Shown one piece after another: positions 32,081-44,400 of a stretch of 62,000 nucleotides of DNA. Within the stretch, counting starts at the first letter, position 1. The number at the start of each line of letters is the position of its first letter. A model generated the notes under the pieces. That model made no database searches, had not been told where the DNA came from, and saw only the letters and a list, made by a program, of their open reading frames with translations. The translations under genes were made by a program, and so were the position numbers. This DNA is from Phoronis australis (Eukaryota > Phoronida > Phoronidae), in the NCBI GenBank assembly GCA_002633005.1, contig NMRA01000261.1:1-62000 (forward strand), read 5' to 3'.

Positions 32081-32480
32081 CAGGGCCCTTGATCCCATGA
32101 AATTGGGGCCGAATATCAACACCGTTCCCCTCTCAAAAATATTTTAAAAATCGCACATAATTTTCACCATTTGGTCAGAAAATTTCCCAATGAATAGAGA
32201 AAAATTACCCTTGTGGTTTTAGCCTCAGACAACCTCAAAAGTATCGTATACAAACCCACTGACTTTAATTAAGACGAGCAGTATGACAATGGTAATACAT
32301 CGCATGCTATTTATCGTTTAACTGAAAGTTGATACTTGCTTATTTATAAAATGGTACAAAGCAGTGTGTAAATAAATATCTAAGAAATTTCCCTCTAAGT
32401 AAAAAATGACACGAAAAGCCTCTGAGTAAACTACGTCGCGAAAATTCCCCTTTTAGAAGGTACAGGCACCTTTCCCTTTA
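32081..32480. mobile_element. hAT-like non-autonomous element (CAGGGCCCTTG end), right boundary uncertain
   Basis: The left end CAGGGCCCTTGATCCCATGA and the following TTGGGGCCGAATATCAACA closely parallel the left end of the element at 59490. Internal words (TTTAAAAATCGCACA, GAAAATTTCCC) are also shared. The right terminal repeat could not be placed exactly, so the end coordinate is approximate. Confidence 0.5.
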
Positions 32481-33557
32481 GGTGAGTGAGAGGCTTGGAA
32501 CAGGATCTCCACTTGCAGTAAATCACAATTTATTTCATACTGTCACCTCATTCTGAACAACCAAAATAATTTAGAAAAATATTTTGTTCCTCATGTATTT
32601 AACACGAGAGTACTTGGTGGGAAATTCTTGCCTCACCAAATTCTCAGTCAGTTTTGCATCTAAGAATCCTGGTACACAACTGTAGAGAGCTGTGTTATGT
32701 AATGAGGTCTAAACACTATATATTCACATCTACAGGTCATCTTGGACCTTATCAAGTCTGTATTTGATGACCACGTTCAATTCGTCAAGAATTTAAATTT
32801 TGCAAATATTTTTGAAAATCATGCCAGCATTTTTTAAATCTTGCGTAGATTTTCTGGACATCTTGCCAAGACTTTCCAGAAATCTGCAAAGGATCGTGGA
32901 CTGCAAAAAGCCCACCCCTGAAAAAATTTATTTCAACTTTGCAGTTGCACCCCCTGTTCATTGCCCAGGACCATGGCAGCCAGTTACACAAATACGGTGT
33001 TTTGTCTAATAGTTCAGAAACTCTATAAGTTTGTACACGGCCCTTGAAACTAGTTACAATAGGGATTCAACTGATGTTCCCTAAATTTTCAGCACTTCTG
33101 AGGAATTTGTACAAAAAGTGGTTGTTCTTTCTTTTGCTATATTATTTGCATTGCACCATCAAGTTTTAGCTTAAATACACAGACAAAATAAGCTCTACAT
33201 TTACATGCAATATCCTTAATTTAAGGACTCAAAATTTAAAGAACGGAGTCGAGTCTCTATTGGGACGTATCATGCAACAGACTGCATATTGCCACTCATT
33301 TTCTCGCCCCTCAATCGGTAACAGTTTCATGTTTGATGACGAATACTTCCAGATGTGGTAGTAGATAACATGCTTCATTTTGTAGTTACGATATCATACA
33401 GAAAACAAACTGTCTCAGTAAAAAACAGCTTCGTGTCCTGCTTCCAGTGTACAATGTGGTCATCCATCACTCAATGCATTTGATTCTTCTATACATACTT
33501 ATATTAATTTCACCATGAAAACAATGAATAGTCATTAATTGTTAAATAATTATTTAT

Positions 33558-33592
33558 TTTGTCAGACATAAATCCGAATTATGTCTGACAAA
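33558..33592. repeat. Perfect 14-bp-arm inverted repeat in an AT-rich palindrome cluster
   Basis: TTTGTCAGACATAA is followed after about seven bases by its exact reverse complement TTATGTCTGACAAA. Related GTCAGACATAAAT and TTATGTCTGA words recur at about 33.62, 33.77, 34.43, 34.55 and 34.58 kb. The cluster spans about 1.05 kb and may be a decayed palindromic transposon family or several nested copies. Confidence 0.7.
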
Positions 33593-35249
33593 AATTCCCA
33601 AAATTTAATAAACCAGACTTAATAATGTCTGATATACAATAATTTATGTCTGAATAACTCTCGATTAACGTCGTACATAATTCATTATGACAAACATAAT
33701 CTTATTTTTAATATAAATGAGATTAATATCCACCATTACTCTATTTGTACGACTCGCATAAATTGTATTTATGTCTGACATAAGTCAGCCAGTGATAATT
33801 GTTGAAACATTCTCCACGTGTCCTACGGACTACGCAGATTTTCTGCAAAGTTTTATGCAAGATGTGAACCAAGTGTGTTAGACCGTAGTTCATTCATTGA
33901 TGAAAGCCTCAGCATTAAAAACATTAACAGCATGCCAAGAATTGTAACGTGACACTTGGCTTACATCAAAATCCAATTGCTGCCAGCAGGTGGTTTGGTA
34001 ATTGGCCTAATTATGTTGCACACCCAGCAGAATTAACGAGGAACATATTATTGTAATATTAAAAAAACATTTTAGGTTGTAAATGTCACATTTCTTGTCC
34101 AGTTTTCAAAATTCAAAAACCAAATTACATGTGCTTTTCACGAAAAGTTCAAAACAAAAATTTAAAAATACTACTGTCGCCCCCAATGGGTTTATGAAGG
34201 GTCACATTATCTAGAGAACGATAACATCAGCAGCCAGCAGGCGATTTAATCAAGCATGGTGTTTTTGGTCTAAACCGGCAGATTCTGAGGTACACCAACT
34301 GGTTGAGTTGGCCAATCTCGACCAGTTGGGGTATCAATGTAGGATTCCCTTCATGAGGGTATTGAATCAGCTAAAAACATTGCAGACTAAATCAGTGAGT
34401 GTATACATTGACCATTCTGATTGGCTGACTTGTCGGACATAAATACGATTTATAACAGTACATATTGAAGTTATTCATGCCTAATATAAATAGAATTATG
34501 GTTGACAATAAAAAATTGCACGGTACTGTTTGAGAATTATGTGTGACATAAATCAGTTTATGTCAGAAATAATTCCGATTTGTCAGACATAAATTGGAAT
34601 TATGTTGCAGTGTGCACAGCACATCCGATTATAGTACTGTCTGTCATAAGTTCACTGGATGAGTAAAACATGAAAAGTACAGCCAGATATAGCAGCTAGA
34701 TGGCAGTTTATCTTAATTTTCGCTGCTTTGGCATTCCATAGCCAGATAGCTAAAACCTTCAGAACTGAGCCCACTTTAGTTTTCAACAACGGCTGAACTG
34801 AGCCTAGTGAGAGTTATTTCTAGCACTAACTAGGTATCGCCAGTCATCTAGCTGTATAGTGTAGGAATACTAACATCAATTCAAAATATTTGTAGGCCTA
34901 CGATTTTTGCACCAAACCATTGTGTCTGACGTCACATTTTATTAACTTTGCAACTGGCAGTAAAAATCACGTCAACTGTTACCGTAATCCGCTGGCTGGT
35001 CGGCTCAAATAACGGGACGGGAGGTAAAAGGCTGCTTTTGGCAATACACCCAGGCCCGCGGCGCTGTCCGTCGACGATACTTTACTGATGTGGAGTTGCA
35101 GCTCCCGTCGCCTGTAACTCCCTGTTGAATCAGTGTTTTGCGTTGTGTTCCTTTTAATTAACAACAAGTGTAAACAGTGAAATTTGTAAGTTCGTTTGCC
35201 GACAGTGCACTGCCAGCTACAGGAAGCGTGCACAACACTTCTCAAGAAA

Positions 35250-35349
35250 ATGGCGGTAAAAAGTGACGTAACAGTGCCATCTTTGGACAAATTGAATGAC
35301 TTTCCAGAACGTGAGAAACTTAGGCTGAAGACCCATCCGAACTTGAGTG
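35250..35349 (+). other. Possible plus-strand first coding exon (starts MAVKSD), low confidence
   Basis: AAGAAAATGGCGG gives a good start context in a CpG-richer patch. The frame reads MAVKSDVTVPSLDKL then NDFPEREKLRLKTHPNLS, hydrophilic and protein-like, to AGTG|GTACAG, a possible weak donor; unspliced it stops at 35364-35366. No downstream plus-strand exon was recognised up to 41 kb. It might be the start of a gene divergent from the ligase, a short ORF, or chance. Confidence 0.25.
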
Positions 35350-35366
35350 GTACAGTGGGTTGTTAG

Positions 35367-38300
35367 TTAGTTGGTGTCTATGTGGTTCAAAAGTTACCTG
35401 GCAGCGCATGCTAGCTAAAACACGCTCGTTACTTTTTGTAGTCACTTTTGCTCAGGGGGAGATGAACTTAATCCAGACAAACGAAGTCAGGCCACGCCCA
35501 CCTTAGTTACTGTTGCGACGGTCACATTGGCTAACAAAGCGGAACTCTTAGAAACCATTCAATAGCAGCAGATATCGGATTATCTGGCGGTATACGATGT
35601 TTGTTGACCATAATTCACGGCTGAATTAAATAATTACCATGAAGACCCACAATAACAAAATGGATCCTCGGATAATGTGTCCTTGGCTGCACGCTGCCGC
35701 AGACGCCGGAAGTGTCAGATCAAAGTAGTTGCTTCGCGTTGTAATCTACTTTTGTGTTCCGCCATACCCGGTATGGAGGTGCTATGGTACATAGCCTATA
35801 GGCCTACATTACTTCCGATAGCCCTAATTACGTCAGGTCAGTGTGGATGGTAAAACAACACTGTACGCCGTGGCTGCGCCGAACTGAGTATTTCTCAAAC
35901 ACTTCTAGGATACCTAACCAGAAAGTGTCTCGAATTCAGTGTCGATGGGGCCACGTTTCTTAAGTCATCACGTGCGCTCAGTATCGCTTACATTTTGTGA
36001 AAATTTATCGCCGTAGATGATTTTCTTGCACTTTGCGCTTGTTTGTATGCTGACATACGGTGTAGGTTGTATGCTTCAGTGCTCTTATCAGCAACATGAC
36101 TGAACTTCAGTGTCTCTCACTTTTATGTTGATTGATTGGCATTTCAACTGCCTCAAGCGCATATAGAACCATGGAAACGTTTTCGTTCGCAACCAGTGTT
36201 TTATTTTGGATGAGGATCTTACCGATGTAAAAACTAGAAACACCCATTTACTAGCTGACATAGTGTTTTAAGTCAAACTTCCGTACCGCTTTGAAACCAC
36301 TAACAGATTTCTTTGTAAGTTTATAACCATTAATTGAATTTAAGCTCATAAAATGGTCACTTAGATTTGAAGACTTTTTAACCCAGCATACGTAAACAAA
36401 ATATAAAATCCTTCAGTAGAAATCTGTCGAGAAAAAGAGTCCATTGTAGAGTTTGGCGTTCCCATGGAGCGAACCCTTTCGCCTAAAAAGACCGGATTCG
36501 TTTTTCAGTTAAGACACAAGTCACCCAAATAGGAGCCCAGTTGTGCCTTCCATCAACCACACTCGCCCCTTAAGCCATGACATTGGGCGTTTTTTGTTTG
36601 GTGACAAGGCATACTTGCAGAAATAGTTATGAAATTTTTCTATAAAGTTGACAATTGAGACACTCCAAATTTCTCCACCATGGCTTAAAATTGGCAGATT
36701 CATACTATCAAACAGCTCAGAAATCACTGACGGTGAAGAGCAATCTAATTTAGACAAGAATACCTATACAGTCAGTGCCACTGATATTGTCCAGAGATTC
36801 CAATTCTTCAGTTTGGTTATCACCATATTTGCACTTTTGTATATATTTTATGATTTGAGTTCTAATAAAGATTAAACGTTAATGACACGTGAAATGTTTA
36901 GTGTACCTGTAATGTGGTAAGTTTAGAGATGGGCTCACAATGAACTTAACTAAAGTTGACGATCAAAATCTACCACTTTTTTGGTAATACAAGTTTAAAA
37001 CTTAGACAAAAAGTTATCAGCCCGTTCCCGGTAAAAAAAAAACAGGTGGGCAGAAGCATTAAAAATTAAATAAAGAAAACCAATATGAAACTTATCGCTC
37101 CTTTGGGAAGTGGTCCTTTGTGAAGATAAACACAAGTTAACCTTTTTAGTCATTTTGTAATATTCATAATGTACCAAGTTTAAACCACTCTCCAGAGTTG
37201 CAGGCCATAACTCTGCAAATGTCAGAGAAAACCAAATTGGGGGTACTTACAACAACCATTGTTGAGACAGTAATGCTAACAATTACCGTTCCACTTCATT
37301 AGCTCAGATCAACATCAATACAAAGGGCGTGGTGAATAGGCATCATAAAAGTTGTCTGCCTGGGGCCTAGGGAATCAAAGCGGAGTCACCAGTGTAAGCG
37401 AGAAATTCTCCAGTAAACTTTTCCTCGTCGTTTGTTAAGTATTTCTGGATCAAGTTTAAAGTGGTCTATTGTAGACTATTTTGCGCGAAACTCAGCTAGT
37501 TCTTCTGGCATGCATTTAGCGACGTTCGCCCAATCAGGGAGCTTCTTCTTGAGAATGGATGTAAATATTTTACACTTTTGTCAAATAAAAATTTCCTTCT
37601 GTAGTTGCTTGGGTTACTCTTGTCTCCCTCTTTGACCAAGCTCTAGGAAAAGTTCCGGTGTTGAAAATTCTGTTAAATATGTCGTGCGATGCTGTAGTTA
37701 AGATTTTCGGCGGATGGCTTGAAAAATTCATTTGGTATACCGTCCTCACCTGGTGGTTTACTATTTTTAAGAGATTGAATGGTTCAAGTGTATGATTTCG
37801 TTTTAGCTGATACTGTTATTTAAAATACGATGATCGTCGTAAGAGTTTCGTTTGCACATGTCTCGCATTGAGTGTCATGGTCGTACAAGGTTGGAGTCAC
37901 AGTCTCAGAAAATGTTTTCTTCCCTCCTCTCGTTGAGAACTAATCAGATCCTTCAAAATAGCCAAAAAAACCCTTCCGATAGTGAGATACAGACATAGCT
38001 TGGACTGCTTGATGATGGCAGTGTTATGTTACTGTCCCTAAAAACTTGACAGTATCCTGAACCTGATCACACAATTCCCTTTGATATTTGGTTTGGTACA
38101 ATTCCTTCTTCTCTTCACACAATTTTTAAAATCCATTTTTATTTTTAAGTAGTTCGCCAGATCGTTGTTATTGCTAGATCCTAGTCTAAAACGCTTCAAT
38201 AACGATAGCTTTTCTAACACATTTTCCGCTCACATTCAATAACAGACCACACAGAATCTGTGTTTTCAAGTAAACGTAAAATTCTTAAAAACAAAGAATA

Positions 38301-39800
38301 TCCTGGCCAGGTCCCCAAAGTGGTAATTTCAGCACTGGTGGTTGTTCTATCATGTTTTTGCCTGCTCCATGTACTGTTGTGACTCTTTTCTCGACTGCCC
38401 TGTTTCACTCTCACATCTGGAAATGGGAGGCAAGTACCCTTCCAAATACTGGCCTCCCTCCACCTTCACGAAAATGTGTACGAATAGGCTGATGTTAACA
38501 GATGTCTTGTACTTTTAGAAGTTAGGAGATGTATCATCTATTAAGATTTCTCGAAAGGCTTTCCGCACCGTAACAAAGAAATATCCCGAGACAAATAGAA
38601 TATTCGTTTACATGAAAGCCTAGCCGAACGTTTTCTCTGCACCATGAAAAGGATAACTGAACGTCTAACACTCACGAACCTTTCTAGCTAATGACGGTCA
38701 CATCAGCCTGTTTTAGAAGTTACGTAGAGTATTACCATGAAATAGGATAGTCAAAAAAGCTCAAATTAATCTCGCCATAAACCCTACTGAGAAAGTGTGT
38801 GGTGATATGTTTTTTTTTCATGGCGATAAAGAAAAAAAGAAAACTTTATCTTTAGTTTTATGCGCGTGAGCACGAAAAATATAGCTTTTTGCCACAAAGC
38901 AACAAATAAAAAGACATTGATGTCCTGGACACCATGATCGATGATACAATTTTTAAAATGTTTCATAACCACTTAAAAGCTGCACTTCCCTCTATTCAGT
39001 TGACTAAAAAAAACTAAAAAATTGAAGTAGGCATTTTACTCTTGTAAAATCAGCCTCGTAATACTCCTTACCACGATAATATCATATTTCTGTTACCTTC
39101 AGGAATATCGAAACCAACTGCGATTAAACAAAACGCTTCAGAATTTATTGCGGTTGATTAATCATAAAATTTCGAATTTGGAAACGGTGCATGTGCGTAT
39201 TGCTTGCGAATTGTATGAGTTGGTAACAAAAATATAACCTTGTCATGGAAATGAATATTAGGAGACTGATGTGTGTCGATATAGGGCTTTGTGGTCGCCT
39301 TCTGCCTACAAGCCACGGCAAAAGATTTCTGTTCAGGCACCTAGACCACAGTTTAAGGATCTCCTGCACGAAGTCACGCTATAATGGGAACTCCTTAAGG
39401 TTAGTTGGATTACAGGCCATGTTTATAATTACTTGGATTCTTCTAATTCTAATCCTAATACTAGTTAGGAGTATCTCTTCAGCTGATTTCTAGGCACTGT
39501 CAGTTTGCAAATGCTGGAAGCTAGGCTCAACTAGTTGGCTGAGCCAGCAGGTCACTTTCTGCCTAGCACAGTCTCCAGCAAACTGTTACTTATCCAAAAG
39601 CCCGAAAATCACTTCCAATCAGAGTAAGGAACAAGTTGATGTCAGTTTTATGATGGTCAGTGCACTAAATCAAAAATGTTAGTTTCTTTGCAGGAGGCCA
39701 CATACAAACAATGGTATACAAAAAGAAACGCTTCAGGATTATTTGGACCCATGAAGCAGAAAGAGAAAAGGGGATTGAAATTGATTACATAATTATACTA
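35367..39800. other. Gene-poor region between the ligase and the LIM gene 3' end
   Basis: Apart from the LINE remnant at 36.4-38.7 kb, nothing coding is recognised. The first kilobase is CpG-richer than the rest. No RNA gene is seen. Confidence 0.5.
36400..38700 (-). mobile_element. Degenerate non-LTR (LINE) retrotransposon remnant
   Basis: Several minus-strand frames carry pieces of a LINE polyprotein interrupted by stops and shifts. Near 38038-38220 there is a basic helical stretch (LANYLKIKMDFKNCVKRRR) like the linker before the reverse transcriptase. Near 37600-37780 there are IFN-x-G-x-FP-x-W-like words typical of the early RT. Near 36521-36757, LFDSMNLPILSHGGEIW and KFHNYFCKYAL match the conserved C-terminal part. 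The RT catalytic core is not readable. It is a dead copy and the clade is not assigned. Confidence 0.72.
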
Positions 39801-39806
39801 TTTATT
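39801..39806 (-). promoter_or_regulatory. Candidate polyadenylation signal of the LIM gene
   Basis: AATAAA on the minus strand about 1.5 kb after the stop codon at 41319, with AT-rich sequence downstream. Other AATAAA-like words exist, so the site is only a candidate. The interval 39807-41318 is the likely 3' UTR and contains a 41-bp minisatellite. Confidence 0.35.
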
Positions 39807-40831
39807 TCAACACTTATATAAATAAACAAATAATGTGTAATACAATAAGCTAGAAGTACCAGTTAAGCACTCTTGACTTGTACAATTATCATGGCAAGAC
39901 ACATGAAGAACATTTAAAAGGGAAGACCTTGTTAACACGAAAACCCTAAAGATCTGAGATCATCGGTAAATTGATAAAGACTGCTTTTACCCAATCCACA
40001 TAATTAGCTTTCCAGTAACAAAGTTACAACCATTTCAACAGATAGACATAACACAAAGCATGAGAAACGTCAAACCATCCCGGAGTCTCAGTACAGTACA
40101 AATGTAGACTGGGCGTAGGGCAGACCAAGTGGTTACTCCACACAATTTTTGACGAGGGGGAGAGGGCCGCACCAAAAAAAATAGGATAACTACCCATTAG
40201 AAAATAGGTTCAGCTTCCATGATGAAGTCAACTATTCACAGATATTTGTTCCATAAACAGGTCCATCTTATCGTATGGATCAGTTCCATAAAACAGTACA
40301 AGAATAGGTACATCTAGACATAGATAACATTAAAAACCTTCAGTAAATTTGCAAAGTTGGAAAAAGAAACCCTTTGTAGAGTTTGAACCCTTTTGCAGGG
40401 CATCATGCCAGGAGGACACAATTTTGCTGGAAATTTGGTCTGAAAAGCAAAATTTGGAAGGGAGCTTGAATGGAAAAGCACCACCATTTTGTAGAGAAAC
40501 AGGTTGTACAAAAATCCTGTATACCTTTCAACCTATGGGAGTACCCCCCCAGGAGTGCAGACATACCAATGGATAAGTAGTAGCCTTGGAGTGTACTTAA
40601 ATGTTTGGAAGCAGAACTTTTGGTATAATGACAAACAAACAGTGTGACCAAAAATTAGACATGTATACAAAAGATAAATAGTCATGCAACATAAAGCAAA
40701 TTCCACAAAAAATCTACAGCACTTGTACAATACATGATAAAAATTAGCAACTAAAAAGAACTCAAAAATATTCAAATGAGCTTGAACATTTGGCCAATTA
40801 GAGCTGTGCTAAAAAGTATGTGCACCTTAGA

Positions 40832-40969
40832 GGCATGTGTGTCGCATATCACATGAATGAGGGTCACTAGGTGGCATGTGTGTCACATATAACATGAATG
40901 ATGGTCACACTAGGTGGCATGTGTGTCACATATAACATGAATGAGGGCCTCTAGGTGGCATGTGTGAAA
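40832..40969. repeat. 41-43-bp minisatellite, three copies plus a part
   Basis: The unit begins GGCATGTGTGTCACATATAA and continues CATGAATGAGGGTCACTAGG. Copies start at 40832, 40873 and 40916, and a short fourth part starts near 40957. It lies in the probable 3' UTR of the LIM gene. Confidence 0.85.
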
Positions 40970-41318
40970 CAACAAGCCTATCTGAAGAAGCACAAATGTA
41001 CATTCAGGTAGTCACAAGACAACCATATCCCACAAATGCCCCCTGCTCGTGAACACCTTTTTGTTCGCTGTCCATTCACATGATACATAGAGCCCTCCTC
41101 CATAAACAGATGCTCTCCATCTGCATAAGCGCCACCTAGTGAATATCATGCCGGACATTTCAGATGGACAGAACCAGAAATCCATGAGGATGCAGCTATG
41201 GCAACTTGAGCAACTGAAATCATGTCATGTGTTGGGCTGTGCTGAGTGAGTATTAAGTGTTCCAACAGTTCATCGATCACAGACACTAAGAAAGCATTTG
41301 ACAGTGTCAATCACAGTC

Positions 41319-41412
41319 TCACTTCTGGTTGTCCACATCCATTGAATCCTCATCCTCATCCTCAGAATACCGACCACCCTCTCCTGTTCTCGACACAGTC
41401 TCGAAAAATGAT
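41319..41412 (-). CDS. LIMA1: LIM gene last exon, acidic tail and stop
   Basis: After TTGTGTTGTAG the exon codes [13 protein letters not shown] and then an acidic tail [15 protein letters not shown] with TGA at 41319-41321. A split Arg codon (AG|A) joins it to the exon at 43749. The tail resembles the DVDDSDSG stretch earlier in the protein. Confidence 0.82.
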
Positions 41413-44400
41413 CTACAACACAAACCGTGATAAGTAAGAACAAAATTAATATGGATGTAAAACACATGTACTTGTCTACTGTCCCACTTTGGCAGGACCT
41501 GTCCCAGTGTCCCGCCTTTTTAAGGTCTGTCTCACCACATCATACAAATGTCCCCCTCTTTGACACACAGGGAAACTAACTTCATAATTACATTATTGTG
41601 ATTTCTACTCAATGTAGCCATATTTTCCCATTCAACTAAAAATGTCATCAGGGTATTCCGGTGTGTTGCAACACTCATGAAAATGAAATGCTGATGGGGG
41701 TCATTTTAGATGTGGTGGACATTCAACTCTTGAATTGTGCTTTGGCATAGGCCCAAATGGCACGCTTTATATCCGGATATTCCACTCTTTCAATCCAAGT
41801 GTCTCGTTTTTTATTCTTGAATGATGGTTACCATGCAACAATACTGACACCAATGATCTCATATACATCCCATGACCAAAATGGACAAATAAGAATGGAC
41901 AGCAGTAAAGAATGTTTGCAACCACAACATCAACAAAAAACATAGACTAAAACAGCCTACACCACATCAGTGAAACACAGTTACCACCTGGTTTTGGTCG
42001 TGATGGTAGTTTGCTAAACCACACTAAATTATTCATAATGCAGACTTATAACATAACAGTCTCTCCACCATAAAGTTCTTGAGAGAGGCAGTGCCGGGCG
42101 GCGTGCTCAGTCAATGCAGACGACGCCAGAATGTGTAATGGTGAATGAATAGATGGGGAGAGAACTGCTCTGTCTTTATTAACCTCTTAAAGGTATCCTC
42201 CCAAGGTTAAACCCTTAGAATAATGATTTGAACTTGCTTAAAAAAATCTCCGCTTAAGGAATGAAAGCAGTGAATTTATCCCCATAATTTAACATAATAA
42301 CCTCACCAAACAATCACTTCAGGGGCTGTCATTTTATTAAGCTATTAAGCTTGTGAAAGACTCGCATGATTTTGTAAGGTTCTGAAAGGCATTGTTTTTC
42401 TCACAAGAAACTTGGTATACGGCAGGTTACAGACAGTAGCACATTGTACAAACACCACTGTCTGGTCCCATGACATAATTCCTAGGTCACCAAGTCAGAT
42501 ACACACTTTAAGCAAATTTGTAGCCAGCAATCTCTAATCGATTACACGACAATAGTGAACATAGCAAAAAGTGCCTTTGTCCCTCGTATTTGTGTTGAGT
42601 AGCAAATACCGGAATTGACTGTTTTAGTCTGGGAATGATCTGAACATCTATTTAGTTACATAACTTCACACCAAGGAACCAATATTGGGGGGGGGGGGTC
42701 AGTGCCCAGTAGAAGCAATGCGTTTCAGATACTATTCTGAGTTTTCTGAACATAAAGACACAAGTTTAGGAATATATCTTTATTGGGGTATAAAGATGGC
42801 ACCGGCAACAACATTTATGCAACATTTCCCCACTTTAAAAAGCAGAAGTGTGTAAGCGAGTAAATAGCGTGACACCTTAAGCAGAAAGTTTATTAATTTA
42901 TATTTGGTAGTTGTGACAACAAGCATGCATTGAGACCAACAACATAACAGTTCTTACCACATTGTCTCATTCATCACTAAACAAAGAAGTAGAATCAAAC
43001 GTATAAATATCGAAGGTAAAGTTTTGTAAATACCCAGCAATGTTCCTTTAACAGAGTCATAATACTACTAAAGACTTATAGTAGAAAATGTAACAACAGC
43101 TGCACCTTTCCAAACTGAAAACCAAACGTATCTTTCAGTAGAGGAAAATTACTCACTGATTCACCAAAGTATATGTCCAACACACCAGAGTCTTTAATTA
43201 AAAAGATTGTATTCCTAAGAAATAGGAACTATAAACTGAAGTGATAACCAGTCTCTGCATTGTTATACATAGGAAACAAATGTTCCTGCAGGACAGGTGC
43301 CATCCACAGTGGTACTGGGATATAAGTATAGTGCAGCTGGTATGGAAATTGGACACGTGTCATTTATAATTAAGACGTTTCATAATCTTCTAAGCACTGC
43401 TGTAAGAGTTAAAGCGAAGGTGAAGAGCAACCGTTATTTCCACTAGGGGGCACAGCTTGTAGGATATATCCACAACGTTCCAGTGTGCTACAGTATATGC
43501 TACTTGCATAGATATGGCAGTTTTGTGAAAACCTTAGCAATATTGTTTGAGAAACCAACAATCAATCTACAACCACGCAAATAGCAGAGAAACAACCCGA
43601 ATTCAGTACAGCCGCCAACCTGGTTAAGAGTTAAAAGTTGTAGTCACTTTATGAAGCATTAATTCTAGTATTTCCTCAATCCAAGGTTATTTTAAGTATT
43701 AGTAACAACTTAAAGTTGCTAACTGCTCTAGCTGTTGCCTTTAGTTACCTGAACTTGGATGCCTTCTTCATGGTCCTTAGTTCGTCTCGTATGGACGTGT
43801 TTGCCTCTTCTGGTTCTTCGTCATCCTCTTCATCCTCCTCGTCCGAGATGACAACGTGACCGGCCTTCTTCTCGCCACTCTCTATGGCCTTGAATCGTGA
43901 CAGCAGATTCTGCATATTGGCTACAACGATGAATGATTGGATCACTGCAACTGTCTAGTAAGATGGGGCCCTGTAAAACTAAATTAGCTTGGCGACACCA
44001 CACTAGGGTGACTTACTAGATACAGAGGCCAGTGTAAAACAATTCCACAATAGGTGATGAACATATAGTCAAATCTGTGGGAAAAATTGTGCATGCTATC
44101 ATCCATAATAGGAACATTGAGTATGAAATTTCATTAACATCCATAAGTGGTTATGGAGATAGAGTTGTCTACATGTGGTGTATGGAGATGAAAGCCATTT
44201 GTAGCCACGTAATGAGGTTGTATAAAAACACAAATGAATACCGCACCATTATAATTTGGTTAAAAAAAGTGCCATGCACAAGCATGAAAACGCAAACATG
44301 CCAATGAAGAGCTCAAAATTCACTAGGTAGTGCTAGCGACACAACGGTACTAGCGTACATGTGACACTGGCCAGGAATGCCTTAATGCTACTGACCAGTC

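Larger units (their letters stand above)
31605..35249. other. Non-coding region upstream of the first seen ligase exon
   Basis: No convincing coding exon on either strand. The stretch contains a CAGGGCCCTTG element near 32.1 kb, a patch of AAATCTTGC/GCAAGATTT-like words near 32.8-32.9 kb, and an AT-rich domain with repeated TTATGTCTGACATAA-type palindromes at 33.5-34.6 kb. A CpG-richer patch around 34.97-35.35 kb could be a promoter; direction unknown. Confidence 0.5.

Noticed and set aside
32785-32991. Minus-strand frame with KSWQDVQKIYARFKKCW-like repeats
   Set aside because: It arises from short AAATCTTGCAAGATTT-like repeated words. No splice sites and no recognised domain; not accepted as an upstream ligase exon.
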